Source of the DNA: an uncultured Oceanospirillales bacterium | GTDB taxonomy: Bacteria; Pseudomonadota; Gammaproteobacteria; Xanthomonadales; SZUA-36 | Direction of reading: 5' to 3' | Assembly: GCA_913055655.1 (NCBI GenBank) | Contig: CAJXKA010000001.1 | Span: forward strand, 558,001 to 622,000 | Length of the DNA stretch: 64,000 nt | Shown here: piece by piece, positions 48,585 through 58,556 of the stretch | Layout: the number at the start of each line of letters is the position of its first letter | How positions within the stretch are numbered: the stretch's first letter is position 1 | Notes under the pieces: generated by a model | What the model saw: the letters and a program-made list of their open reading frames with translations, nothing else | Databases searched by the model: none | Told to the model about the DNA's origin: nothing | Made by a program: the position numbers and the translations under genes

Positions 48585-49871
48585 TTGATCGACCGCCTTG
48601 AGCGCGGAAACCGCGCCGTGATCCTGCATCCCGTTTTTTCCGGCACCGGCCCGGAAGCCCTCGACGAATTCCAGGAACTCGCCCGCTCTGCGGGCGTGGA
48701 CGTCATGACCATGATCACCGCGCCGCGCGACAAGCCGGACGCGCGCTATTTTGTCGGCGCGGGCAAAATCGATGAGCTGGCCGAAGCGGTCGAAACGCAT
48801 GGCGCCGACCTGGTGCTGTGTAGCCGACCGCTGTCGCCGGTGCAGGAACGAAATATCGAGAAGCGCTGCAAGTGCCGGGTGCTGGATCGCACCACGCTGA
48901 TCCTGGATATCTTCTCCCAGCGCGCGCGCTCCCACGAGGGCAAGCTGCAGGTCGAGCTGGCACAGTTGCGCCACCTGTCGACCCGCCTGATTCGTGGCTG
49001 GACTCATCTGGAGCGCCAGAAGGGTGGTATCGGCCTGCGTGGCCCGGGTGAAACCCAGCTGGAAACAGACCGCCGCCTGATCGGCCAGCGTATTGGCCAC
49101 CTGCGTGCACGGCTCGACAAGGTGGCCCGCCAGCGCGCCCAGGGCCGCCGTCGTCGCCAGCGCGGCGAGGCGCTGACCGTGGCCCTGGTGGGCTACACCA
49201 ATGCCGGCAAATCAACACTGTTCAACACGCTGACCGAATCTGGCGTGGACGCGCGTGACATGCAATTCGCCACGCTCGACCCCACCATTCGCCGCCTGGC
49301 CGACGCCCAGGGCGATGTGCTGATGGCGGACACGGTGGGGTTCGTGGCGGAACTGCCGCACGAACTGATCGCCGCGTTCCGCGCGACACTGCAGGAGGCC
49401 CGCGAGGCGGACCTGCTGCTGCACGTGATTGATGCCTCAGACCCGTTTCACGCGGAACGCCGTGAAGAGGTCATCGATGTGCTCGCCTCCATCGAGGCCG
49501 ACACGTTGCCGGTGATTGAAGTGTTCAACAAGATCGACCTGGCGGGTGAAGAACCGCGCCGGGTGCCGCCGGGCGATGAAACCCCGGAGCGCGTGTTCGT
49601 TTCCGCGCTGAGCGGCGCGGGGCTCGATACCCTGCACGAAGCCATGGACCGGCACCTGGCCGGCCAGCGTGTGCGCCGCTGGATTCACCTGGAAGGCAAG
49701 GACGCGCGGCTGCGCGCGCAACTGTTCGAGCTGGGCGCTGTCAGCGAGGAAGTCATCACCGAGGACGGCGCCTGGGAACTGCATGTCGACCTGCCGCTGG
49801 CGGCCGCCGAGCGACTGGCCCGGCAGGGCGGTCATGACGGTCGACTGGCGCGGGAACAACTGCTGGCCTGA
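48585..49871 (+). CDS. hflX: Ribosome-associated GTPase HflX
   Basis: GTPase that splits stalled ribosomes, notably under heat stress. The 428-residue protein has the glycine-rich N-domain (VGAGKIDELAEAV; KGGIGLRGPGETQLETDRR) and a G domain with GYTNAGKSTLFN (G1), DTVGFVAELPHELI (G3) and NKIDL (G4). The start is TTG at 48585 with no strong Shine-Dalgarno, so expression may depend on coupling to hfq. Confidence 0.95.
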   Translation: MIDRLERGNRAVILHPVFSGTGPEALDEFQELARSAGVDVMTMITAPRDKPDARYFVGAGKIDELAEAVETHGADLVLCSRPLSPVQERNIEKRCKCRVLDRTTLILDIFSQRARSHEGKLQVELAQLRHLSTRLIRGWTHLERQKGGIGLRGPGETQLETDRRLIGQRIGHLRARLDKVARQRAQGRRRRQRGEALTVALVGYTNAGKSTLFNTLTESGVDARDMQFATLDPTIRRLADAQGDVLMADTVGFVAELPHELIAAFRATLQEAREADLLLHVIDASDPFHAERREEVIDVLASIEADTLPVIEVFNKIDLAGEEPRRVPPGDETPERVFVSALSGAGLDTLHEAMDRHLAGQRVRRWIHLEGKDARLRAQLFELGAVSEEVITEDGAWELHVDLPLAAAERLARQGGHDGRLAREQLLA

Positions 49872-49889
49872 CCCGGAAAAATGTCATAC

Positions 49890-49929
49890 CCGGCTGGCAG
49901 GTGCCGGCCGGGCATAGGATAATGCCCGA
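49890..49929 (+). promoter_or_regulatory. Overlapping hairpins before hflK
   Basis: Stem CCCGGCTGGC/GCCGGCCGGG (49890-49913) and stem CGGGCAT/ATGCCCG (49910-49929) share 49910-49913, so they are mutually exclusive. GATAAT at 49919-49924 could be a -10 box. No T-run is present. Confidence 0.35.
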
Positions 49930-49976
49930 CGGTGTCGCACGTGTGGCGACCTGTCACGAAAACCTGGAGTAACGAT

Positions 49977-51125
49977 ATGCCCTGGAAAGAACCCGGAAAG
50001 GGCGGCAAAAAGGACCCCTGGAAACAGGGCGACCAGCCACCCGACCTGGACGAAGTGTTTCAGAACCTGTCCGGTAAAGTACGTTCACTGTTCGGCGGTA
50101 GCGGCGGCGGGCGCGAGTCGGGTTCCGGCGGTGGTGGCGGCTTCCTGCCGATCATCGCGCTGGTGGTCGTCGCCTGGGTGGCCTGGGACTCGGTGCATAT
50201 CATCGACGAAACCGAGCGCGGCGTGGTCCAGCGTTTCGGCAAGTTCACGCGTGAGCTCGGGCCTGGCCTCAACTTCACGTTGCCGCGTCCTTTCGAGAAC
50301 CTGACCAAGGTCAGCCAGGCCGTGCGCTCGGTGGAAGATCGCGGTCACATGCTCACCGAGGACGAGAACCTGGTCGAATTCGCGTACAAGATCCAGTACC
50401 GCGTGAATAATGCGCAGGCTTTCCTGTTCCGGGTCCGCGATCCGGAAATTACGCTGCAGCAGGCGGCGGAGAGCGCGCTGCGCGAATCCGTGGGCGGCAA
50501 TGGCCTGGACGAGATCCTCGAGGGTAACTCGCGTGACCTGGTCCGCCTGGAAGCCAAACAGGTGCTGCAGGATATGCTCGATACCTACAACGCCGGTATG
50601 TCGATCACCGAGTTCAACCTGGTCGACGTCAACGTGCCGCCACAGGTGCGGGAGGCGTACTCCGATGTTGTCCGCGCCCGCGAGGATCGCGAGCGCTTCA
50701 TCGAGGAAGCCCGGGTGCACGCGAACAGCGTGATCCCCGAGGCCCGCGGTGCTGCCGCGCGCATCATCGAGGAAGCCACCGGTTACCGCGATTCCACCAT
50801 CGCGCTGGCCGAGGGTGAGGCTGACCGCTTCAGCCTGCTGCTGGAAGAGTACCGCCTGGCGCCGGAAGTGACCCGCAAACGCCTGTACCTGCAGTCGATG
50901 GAAAGCGTGCTGTCGCGCTCCAGCAAGGTCCTGCTGGACGTCGACGCCAGCGGCAACGTGCTGTATCTGCCGCTTGACCAGGTCACCGGTGCGAGCGCGA
51001 ATGGCAGTAGCAGTGCCTCCAGCCGCGTTCCTCCACTGCTTTCACCCCAGAACTCAACGCCCGCGCAGCCGTCCGACCGACAGGACCGGACCTCGCGCGC
51101 CGCCAACCGGGAGGGCCGCCAATGA
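49977..51125 (+). CDS. hflK: FtsH protease activity modulator HflK
   Basis: Membrane protein that with HflC forms a large cage around FtsH and limits its access to substrates. The 382 residues start at ATG 49977 with MPWKEPGKGGKKDPWKQGD, the family N-terminus, then a Gly-rich linker, one membrane helix (FLPIIALVVVAWVAWDSV) and an SPFH/band-7 domain with long coiled coil. An earlier GTG at 49932 is in frame, but would add an untypical extension. It overlaps hflC by 4 nt. Confidence 0.95.
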   Translation: MPWKEPGKGGKKDPWKQGDQPPDLDEVFQNLSGKVRSLFGGSGGGRESGSGGGGGFLPIIALVVVAWVAWDSVHIIDETERGVVQRFGKFTRELGPGLNFTLPRPFENLTKVSQAVRSVEDRGHMLTEDENLVEFAYKIQYRVNNAQAFLFRVRDPEITLQQAAESALRESVGGNGLDEILEGNSRDLVRLEAKQVLQDMLDTYNAGMSITEFNLVDVNVPPQVREAYSDVVRAREDRERFIEEARVHANSVIPEARGAAARIIEEATGYRDSTIALAEGEADRFSLLLEEYRLAPEVTRKRLYLQSMESVLSRSSKVLLDVDASGNVLYLPLDQVTGASANGSSSASSRVPPLLSPQNSTPAQPSDRQDRTSRAANREGRQ

Positions 51126-52003
51126 ACCGTCCCATCGTCATTATTCTCGGCCTGATCGTGGCCGGCCTGGGTCTCGCCAGCCTGTTCACGGTCAGCGAGA
51201 CCGAGTACGCCATCCGCTTCCAGCTGGGCCGTATCGTCAAGGCCGACTACGAGCCGGGCCTGCACGTGAAGCTGCCGTTCGTGAACAACATCCGCAAATA
51301 CGACCGGCGGATTCTCACGCTCGATACTTCACCGGAACCGATGCTCACCTCCGAGCAGAAGTTCGTTGAAGTGGACTCTTTCGTGAAGTGGCGCATCGTT
51401 GACGTGTCACAGTTCTACTCCGCGACCCAGGGTAACGAGGCGCTGGCGCTGAATCGCCTGTCGGACATCGTTGATGACCGCCTGCGTAACCAGATCGCCA
51501 GCCGTACCCTGGCCGAGGTGGTTTCCGAGCAGCGCGTCAGCACCATGCAGGACATCGCCGCGTCCGCCAACACGGCGGCGACGGAGTTCGGTGTCGAGGT
51601 GGTCGACGTGCGCATCAAGAGCATCGAACTGCCCGACGACGTGCGCGAATCAGTCTTCCGCCGCATGGCCGCCGACCGACAGAAGGCCGCGAACCTGTAT
51701 CGCTACGAGGGTCGTGAAGAGGCGGAGCGCATTCGTTCCGACGCCGACCGCCAGGCCACCATTATCCTGGCCGAGGCCGAGCGTGACGGCCAGCGCCTGC
51801 GAGGCGAGGGCGACGCCACCGCCACCCGGACCTACGCCGAGGCGTATAACCAGGACGAGGAGTTCTACAGCTTTTACCGTAGCCTCCAGGCTTACCAGAA
51901 TGCATTCAGCAGTCCCGGTGACGTGATGGTGCTGGATCCGTCCGCGGAGTTCTTTGATTACTTCGGCGGCCAGGGAGGGCAGGGCGCCAGCGATCGTGAG
52001 TGA
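51122..52003 (+). CDS. hflC: FtsH protease activity modulator HflC
   Basis: Partner of HflK. The 293-residue protein has an N-terminal signal anchor (PIVIILGLIVAGLGLASLFT), an SPFH domain (YAIRFQLGRIVKADYEPGLH) and a helical stretch rich in Ala/Glu/Arg (RREEAERIRSDADRQ-like). Its last 8 nt overlap the next small gene. Confidence 0.95.
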   Translation: MNRPIVIILGLIVAGLGLASLFTVSETEYAIRFQLGRIVKADYEPGLHVKLPFVNNIRKYDRRILTLDTSPEPMLTSEQKFVEVDSFVKWRIVDVSQFYSATQGNEALALNRLSDIVDDRLRNQIASRTLAEVVSEQRVSTMQDIAASANTAATEFGVEVVDVRIKSIELPDDVRESVFRRMAADRQKAANLYRYEGREEAERIRSDADRQATIILAEAERDGQRLRGEGDATATRTYAEAYNQDEEFYSFYRSLQAYQNAFSSPGDVMVLDPSAEFFDYFGGQGGQGASDRE

Positions 52004-52190
52004 CCTCTGGCAGGACCTGCTGACGGCATTCGCGCTGCTGCTGATCCTCGAGGGCATCCTGCCGGTCCTGGCGCCGAAAGCCTGGATCAGTTCGATGCTG
52101 GAAATGGCCCGGATGGGGCCGAAAACCGTGCGCGTGGTCGGGCTGGTCTGCATGCTGGCCGGCGCACTGATGTTGCAGTGGCTGTTGTAG
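51996..52190 (+). CDS. DUF2065-family small membrane protein (YjeT-like)
   Basis: From GTG 51996 the product is 64 residues: a short polar start (SDLWQDLLTAFAL), then two hydrophobic segments (LLLILEGILPVLAP; VVGLVCMLAGALMLQWLL). The LxLVxEGxxPxLxP pattern is typical of the yjeT genes found between hflC and purA. Function unknown; a role near the HflKC/FtsH complex is only suggested by the neighbours. Confidence 0.85.
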   Translation: MSDLWQDLLTAFALLLILEGILPVLAPKAWISSMLEMARMGPKTVRVVGLVCMLAGALMLQWLL

Positions 52191-52201
52191 CCACGGCCTA
52201 G

Positions 52202-53518
<1,317 letters not shown>

Positions 53519-53527
53519 AATTGGTGG

Positions 53528-53556
53528 TTGACAACCCCGGGGGTTGCCAGTAAAGT
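53528..53556 (+). promoter_or_regulatory. Strong sigma70 promoter for tRNA-Leu
   Basis: Perfect TTGACA, 17-nt spacer, TAAAGT. The start site would be near 53563, about 68 nt before the mature tRNA. Confidence 0.75.
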
Positions 53557-53630
53557 GCGCGTCCGGTTCGGCGGTTCCCCTTGCCCCGAATCGACCCTAG
53601 GCTGAGGTTCCCCCTTGACTTCAGCCTTTT

Positions 53631-53717
53631 GCCGAGGTGGCGGAATTGGTAGACGCGCTAGCTTCAGGTGCTAGTGAGCGAAAGCTCGTGGAGGTTCAAG
53701 TCCTCTCCTCGGCACCA
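53631..53717 (+). tRNA. tRNA-Leu(CAG)
   Basis: The 87-nt class II tRNA has acceptor stem GCCGAGG/CCTCGGC, discriminator A, encoded CCA, and a long variable arm (GTGAGCGAAAGCTCGT). Anticodon stem CTAGC/GCTAG encloses loop TTCAGGT; the anticodon CAG is at 53665-53667. It lies between purA and rnr, where E. coli has nsrR. Confidence 0.97.
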
Positions 53718-54084
53718 TCACATCCTTAGGGGGACTCGCTTGAGAAGCCCAGCCGCCTGGATGTGCGGCTGCTGCCACGCGGGTCGTTCAATGCTTCGTG
53801 GTGAAACTTTTTTACCGCAGATTTCAGAATTACGCAGATGACGCAAAAAAGCCTTTAGGCAAGCTGGCGTGCTGCGTGCTGAGAACACGCCCTAAGTCCG
53901 TAACTCGCCAGCCCCAGGTCTTTTTCGCGCAATTTGCGTCATCAGCGAAATTTGCGGTAAACCGCGACACGCCCCCAACAGGCAACCCACGCTTCCGCAA
54001 GCACAACCCACCATTAGCCTGAACGCCAGACATCATCGCCGCGCCCCGGTATCCCAACCCACCTTTGACCATTAGAATGAGCGC
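53718..54084. other. 367-nt gap with a large imperfect inverted repeat, no gene
   Basis: The left arm at about 53808-53853 (TTACCGCAGATTTC ... GCAGATGACGCAAAAA) and the right arm at about 53918-53965 (TTTTTCGCGCAATTTGCGTC ... GAAATTTGCGGTAAA) are imperfectly complementary. An inner pair GCTGGCG/CGCCAGC near 53864 and 53906 continues the fold. Reading frames here lack start signals and family resemblance, so no gene is called. It looks like a dispersed palindromic repeat beside a tRNA. Confidence 0.6.
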
Positions 54085-56238
54085 ATGAGCAAACACAACA
54101 ACGATTCACCCGGACACATTGACGCCGAGGCCCCTGAACGCCAGGACATCCTGGATTGCCTGGAACGCGAAGGGCGACCGCTGAAACGCGGCGATATCGT
54201 CGACGCGCTGCGCGTGGAGAGCGCCGACAGCCGCGAAATCCTGCGCAGGCGCCTGAAGGCGATGGTGCGCGACGGCCAGTTGATCAAGAACCGCCGCGGC
54301 GCCTACGGCGTGGCGGCGAAGATGGACCTGGTCAGCGGCCGGGTTACGGCGCACCCGGACGGCTACGGCTTCCTGGTGTCCGATGACGGCGGCGAGGACC
54401 TGTACCTTTCGTCACGGCAGATGCGCTCGGTGCTGCACGGCGACCGTGTACTGGCCAGCGTCATCGGTGTCGACCACCGCGGTCGCCGCGAGGGCAAGGT
54501 CAAGGAGGTGCTGGAACGCGCCAACCAGACCGTGGTCGGGCGTTTCGTCGAAGAAAGCGGCGTGGCGCTGGTGGTGCCGGATGAGACCCGCATCTCGCAG
54601 GACGTGCTGATTCCGCTGAAAGACACCGGCGGCGCCAAGCCCGGCCAGATCGTGGTCGCGGCCATCGTCAACCAGCCGACGGAAAAGCAGCCGCCGGTGG
54701 GCAAGATCGTCAAGGTCCTGGGCGAGATGGGCGCACCGGGCATGGCCACCGACATCGCCATCCATAACTTCGGTATTCCGTACCAGTGGCCCGATGGCGT
54801 TGAAGCCGAGGCGAAGGCCTACGGCGAGGTGGTGCCGGACGCCATGAAAGAGGGCCGCAAGGACCTGCGCGACCTGCCGATGGTGACCATCGACGGCGCC
54901 GATGCGCGTGACTTTGACGACGCGGTCTACGCCAGGCGCCAGCGCAAGGGTTGGCGGTTGATCGTGGCCATCGCCGATGTCGCCAGTTACGTGAAGCCGG
55001 GCGGCCTGCTGGACGCCGAGGCTGTCAATCGCGGTACCTCGGTGTACTTCCCCAACCGCGTGGTGCCGATGTTGCCCGAGGCGCTGTCCAACGGACTGTG
55101 CTCGCTGAAACCCCGCGAGGACCGCCTGTGCCTGGCGTGCGACATGACCGTGGATGAGCAGGGCCAGGTGACCCGCAGCCGTTTCGTGGCCGCCGTGATG
55201 CATTCACACGCGCGCCTGACCTATGGCCAGGTCTGGCGCTACCTGGATGAAGGCGAGATCAAGCTGGACCAGGACGCCGACGCCATTCGCGCCAACCTCG
55301 ATGACCTGCACGCGTTGTACAAGGTGCTGAAGAAGGCCCGCCGCAAGCGTGGCGCCATCGACTTCGAGAGCCAGGAAGTGAAGTTCGCCTTCGACGAGAA
55401 GGGAGAAGTCGCCGACCTGCTGCCCACCGAGCGCAATGACGCCCACAAGCTGATCGAGGAGTGCATGATCCTCGCGAATGTCGAGGCCGCGCGCTTCCTG
55501 CAGAAGACCGGCCTGCCGGCGCCGTACCGCGTCCACGCGCCGCCGCCGATGCTGAAGCTGGAGTCACTGACCCAGTTCCTGCAGGCACAGGGCCTGAAGC
55601 CCACCTGGCGCGACCAGCCCGAACCACGCGATTTCGACCGCATTGCCCAGCAGGCCAAGGGTCGCCCGGACGAGAAGCTGATCATGGCGGTGCTGCTGCG
55701 TTCGCAGTCGCTGGCGGTGTACCTGCCCGACAACAACGGTCACTTCGGCCTGGCGCTGGACGCCTACAGCCACTTCACGTCACCCATTCGCCGCTACCCG
55801 GACCTGCTGGCGCACCGCGCCATCCACCACGCCATCGCGCGGCAGCCGAAGTCGGAGTTCACCTACGGCAAGAACGACATGCAGAAACTCTGCGAGGGCT
55901 GCTCGCACCGCGAGCGCCGCGCCGAGGAGGCCGAGCGTGATGTCGACGACCGCCTGAAGTGCGCCTACATGGAGCAGCACATCGGCATGGAGTTCAACGG
56001 CATTGTCTCCGGGGTCACGTCATTCGGCCTGTTCGTCGAACTCGACCACGGCAACGTCAACGGCCTGGTGCACGTCACCAACCTGCCCAACGACTACTAC
56101 CACTTCGACCCGGTCAGCCACTCGCTGACCGGTGAGCGGCGCGGCCGCGTGTTCCAGCTGGCAGACCCGGTGCGCGTCAGCGTCGAGCGTGTGAACGTCG
56201 AGGAACGCAAGATCGATTTCGAGCTGGTGGAATCGTGA
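54085..56238 (+). CDS. rnr: Ribonuclease R
   Basis: Processive 3'-5' exoribonuclease that degrades structured RNA. The 717-residue protein has an N-terminal winged helix (residues 15-80), cold-shock domains (SGRVTAHPDGYGFLVSDDGG), the RNB catalytic domain (VTIDGADARDFDDAVYARR, with four Asp; HFTSPIRRYPDLLAHR), and an S1 domain (EFNGIVSGVTSFGLFVELDH). It ends at KIDFELVES and lacks the long basic tail of E. coli RNase R. It has no Shine-Dalgarno; TAGAAT lies 6 nt before the ATG. Its stop overlaps the rlmB start. Confidence 0.96.
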   Translation: MSKHNNDSPGHIDAEAPERQDILDCLEREGRPLKRGDIVDALRVESADSREILRRRLKAMVRDGQLIKNRRGAYGVAAKMDLVSGRVTAHPDGYGFLVSDDGGEDLYLSSRQMRSVLHGDRVLASVIGVDHRGRREGKVKEVLERANQTVVGRFVEESGVALVVPDETRISQDVLIPLKDTGGAKPGQIVVAAIVNQPTEKQPPVGKIVKVLGEMGAPGMATDIAIHNFGIPYQWPDGVEAEAKAYGEVVPDAMKEGRKDLRDLPMVTIDGADARDFDDAVYARRQRKGWRLIVAIADVASYVKPGGLLDAEAVNRGTSVYFPNRVVPMLPEALSNGLCSLKPREDRLCLACDMTVDEQGQVTRSRFVAAVMHSHARLTYGQVWRYLDEGEIKLDQDADAIRANLDDLHALYKVLKKARRKRGAIDFESQEVKFAFDEKGEVADLLPTERNDAHKLIEECMILANVEAARFLQKTGLPAPYRVHAPPPMLKLESLTQFLQAQGLKPTWRDQPEPRDFDRIAQQAKGRPDEKLIMAVLLRSQSLAVYLPDNNGHFGLALDAYSHFTSPIRRYPDLLAHRAIHHAIARQPKSEFTYGKNDMQKLCEGCSHRERRAEEAERDVDDRLKCAYMEQHIGMEFNGIVSGVTSFGLFVELDHGNVNGLVHVTNLPNDYYHFDPVSHSLTGERRGRVFQLADPVRVSVERVNVEERKIDFELVES

Positions 56239-57029
56239 GTCGCAAGCCACGCAAAGGCCACAAGCAGCGTGACAACGCGCCGCGCAACGCGGAAAACGAG
56301 GGCATCGTCGCCGGGATCAACCCGGTGCTGGCGGCGCTGAGGGCGGGCACTGTCACGCGCGTCAGCGTGACCGCCGGCACGAAAAACTCGCGCGTGCACG
56401 AGATCGAGTCGCTGGCCTACGAGCGCGGCATCCCGGTGCAGAACATGGATCGCGAGGTACTGGCGCGGTTCGCGGGTATCGAGCATCACCAGGACGTCGT
56501 GGCCGAGCGGACGTTGACCGGCGTACGCTCCGACAATGACTTACCCGGGCTGCTGGACGCCGTCGAGGGCGACCCCCTGTTGCTGGTGCTGGACGGCGTG
56601 CAGGACCCGCATAACCTGGGCGCCTGCATGCGCACTGCCGAGGCGGCCGGCGTGGCGGCCGTGATCGTGCCGAAGGACCGCGCGGTGGGCCTGACGCCCG
56701 TGGCGCGAAAGGCCTCGGCCGGCGCTTCCGAAGTCGTGCCGCTGGTGCAGGTGACGAACCTGGCGCGGACATTGCGCAGCCTGAAGGAGCGTGGAATCTG
56801 GCTGGTTGGCACCACGGACGCCACCGATACCGACCTCTACGGCCAGGACCTCCGCGGTCCGCTGGCGCTGGTCATGGGCAACGAGGGGGAAGGGCTGCGG
56901 CGACTGACGTCGGAGCTGTGTGACTACCTGGTTTCGATCCCGATGGCCGGTGTCATCGAAAGCCTGAATGTCTCGGTGGCGACCGGCGTGTGCCTGTACG
57001 AAATTACGCGGCAGCGCCGGGCGGATTGA
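56235..57029 (+). CDS. rlmB: 23S rRNA (guanosine-2'-O-)-methyltransferase RlmB
   Basis: SPOUT methyltransferase modifying G2251 of 23S rRNA. The 264 residues include a basic N-terminal tail, a substrate-binding domain (VAGINPVLAALRAG) and the TrmH motifs (GVQDPHNLGACMRTAEAAG; LVMGNEGEGL; IPMAGVIESLNVSVATGV). GTG start overlapping rnr by 4 nt, as in E. coli. Its 3' end overlaps the convergent HD gene by 26 nt. Confidence 0.96.
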   Translation: MSRKPRKGHKQRDNAPRNAENEGIVAGINPVLAALRAGTVTRVSVTAGTKNSRVHEIESLAYERGIPVQNMDREVLARFAGIEHHQDVVAERTLTGVRSDNDLPGLLDAVEGDPLLLVLDGVQDPHNLGACMRTAEAAGVAAVIVPKDRAVGLTPVARKASAGASEVVPLVQVTNLARTLRSLKERGIWLVGTTDATDTDLYGQDLRGPLALVMGNEGEGLRRLTSELCDYLVSIPMAGVIESLNVSVATGVCLYEITRQRRAD

Positions 57030-57663
57030 CGCCGATTTCGCGGCCGAGTTCGGCCAGGAAATTCTTCATGAACTGTACGCGGCGTTCCGCCTCGGCCCGC
57101 CCCGCATCCGTCTGCATCGTCTCCGGCAGTTTGAACAGCTTGGCGTAGAAATGATCCACCGACCAGTCGCGGTCGGCGGGTTTGCGCTGCGCGCAGAACG
57201 GGTCGGCCGGGTGGTAAAGGCCGCTGCCCATGGCGCCGCCTGTAAGCAGGCAGCGCGCCGTGCCGATGGCGCCGAGGGCGTCCAGCCGGTCAGCGTCCTG
57301 GACGATGCCGGCCTCCAGGGTGCGCACGGGAATGGCCGCGGAAAAACTGTGGGCCTCGATGGCGTACCGGACGGCGTCGAGGTGCTCGGCCGGGTAATCC
57401 AGTGTGCCCAGGAAGCGAACGCCTTCTTCGGCCGCCAGGCGCGAAGCAATGGCCCGGTCGGGGCTGTCCTTGGCGACCTGGACGCAGTCATGAAGCCACG
57501 CGGCGGGTATCGTCACCCATGCATTAGCCTCTGAAATATCAGTTAGATAACGCGTAGTGTTAACAACACGCTTGATGTGTGAAAGGTCGTGTGCCGGGTC
57601 ACTGGCGGTGACGTCGGCAACGAGTGCCTGGCACGCCGACTCGATGGTCTCGAGTGCGCTCAC
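57004..57663 (-). CDS. HD-domain phosphohydrolase (YedJ-like)
   Basis: From GTG 57663 the product is 219 residues; this codon overlaps the rluB stop as GTGA. The HD metal site is complete: DPAHDLSHIKRV, WLHDCV and QDADRLDALGAIG. The similarity is to YedJ-type hydrolases of unknown substrate. The gene is the last of the yciO-scpA-scpB-rluB chain and converges with rlmB, overlapping it by 26 nt, so the two coding ends are mutually antisense. Confidence 0.88.
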   Translation of the reverse strand: MSALETIESACQALVADVTASDPAHDLSHIKRVVNTTRYLTDISEANAWVTIPAAWLHDCVQVAKDSPDRAIASRLAAEEGVRFLGTLDYPAEHLDAVRYAIEAHSFSAAIPVRTLEAGIVQDADRLDALGAIGTARCLLTGGAMGSGLYHPADPFCAQRKPADRDWSVDHFYAKLFKLPETMQTDAGRAEAERRVQFMKNFLAELGREIGVNPPGAAA

Positions 57664-58556
57664 CGTTTCGGCTTGCGGCGCTCGCGGTTCTGGCGCGTTG
57701 TCGGCTTGCCACGGCGGCGGGTGGTCTTGCCGGTCGCGGGGCGGCGCGGCCGCAATGAAAGGCCTTCCTCGGCCGCCGGCAGGCCGACATCCTCGCGCAG
57801 CACGCGGTGATCCCTGGCGCTCAATTCCGACCACTGGCCCATGCGCAGGCGCTTGGGCAGGAACACCGCGCCGTAGCGCACCCGTTTCAGGCGGCTCACC
57901 GTTACGCCCTGGGACGCCCACAGCCGTCGCACTTCGCGGTTGCGGCCTTCCAGCAGCGTGACGTGGTACCACTGGTTCTCACCACTGCCGCCCGAGGCCA
58001 CGATATCGCTGAAATGCGCCGGGCCATCGTCGAGTTCCACGCCGGACTTCAAGCGTTCCAGCATCTCGGCGTTGACCTCGCCCAGGATGCGGCAGGCGTA
58101 CTCGCGATCGACCTGGTTCGACGGGTGCATCATCGCGTTGGCCAGTTCGCCGTCGGTGGTCAGCAGCAGCAGGCCGGTGGTGTTGATGTCCAGGCGGCCA
58201 ACCGCCACCCAGCGCGCGCCACGTGGCGTGGGCAGGCGGTCGAAAACGGTGGGCCGGCCTTCCGGGTCGGAGCGCGTGGTCACCTCGCCCTCGGGCTTGT
58301 TGTACACCAGGCTGCGATGCTCCGGCGTGGTTGAAATCACGGACCACGCCTGGCCATCAAGTTCCAGCGTGTCGCCCTTGCGCGCGGTCGCACCCAGCTT
58401 CACGGCCTCGCCGTTCAGCAGGACTTCCCCGGCTTCAATGCGCTTTTCCAGCCCCCGCCGCGAACCCGCGCCCGCCGCCGCGAGCAACTTCTGCACGCGC
58501 TCGGTCGACGAACTCGCAGGCTCAGGCTTCTTGCGGGCAGTCGGTTTACGGCTCAC
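57660..58556 (-). CDS. rluB: 23S rRNA pseudouridine synthase RluB
   Basis: Makes pseudouridine at position 2605 of 23S rRNA. The 298 residues have an N-terminal S4 RNA-binding domain (RVQKLLAAAGAGSRRGLEKR), the catalytic GRLDINTTGLLLLTTDG with Asp, and a basic C-terminal tail (RPATGKTTRRRGKPTTRQNR). GTG start overlapping the scpB stop as GTGA. RsuA-family members are similar; context with scpB favours RluB. Confidence 0.93.
   Translation of the reverse strand: MSRKPTARKKPEPASSSTERVQKLLAAAGAGSRRGLEKRIEAGEVLLNGEAVKLGATARKGDTLELDGQAWSVISTTPEHRSLVYNKPEGEVTTRSDPEGRPTVFDRLPTPRGARWVAVGRLDINTTGLLLLTTDGELANAMMHPSNQVDREYACRILGEVNAEMLERLKSGVELDDGPAHFSDIVASGGSGENQWYHVTLLEGRNREVRRLWASQGVTVSRLKRVRYGAVFLPKRLRMGQWSELSARDHRVLREDVGLPAAEEGLSLRPRRPATGKTTRRRGKPTTRQNRERRKPKR

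Noticed and set aside
49932..49976. N-terminal extension of HflK from GTG 49932
   Set aside because: ATG 49977 has a fitting GGAG and yields the canonical MPWKEPG start.
53607..53717. tRNA-Leu as an integration site of a genomic island
   Set aside because: No integrase gene and no repeated tRNA 3' end were seen between the tRNA and rnr.
53798..54022. A 74-codon frame after tRNA-Leu
   Set aside because: It lies within the inverted repeat and has no family resemblance or ribosome binding site.
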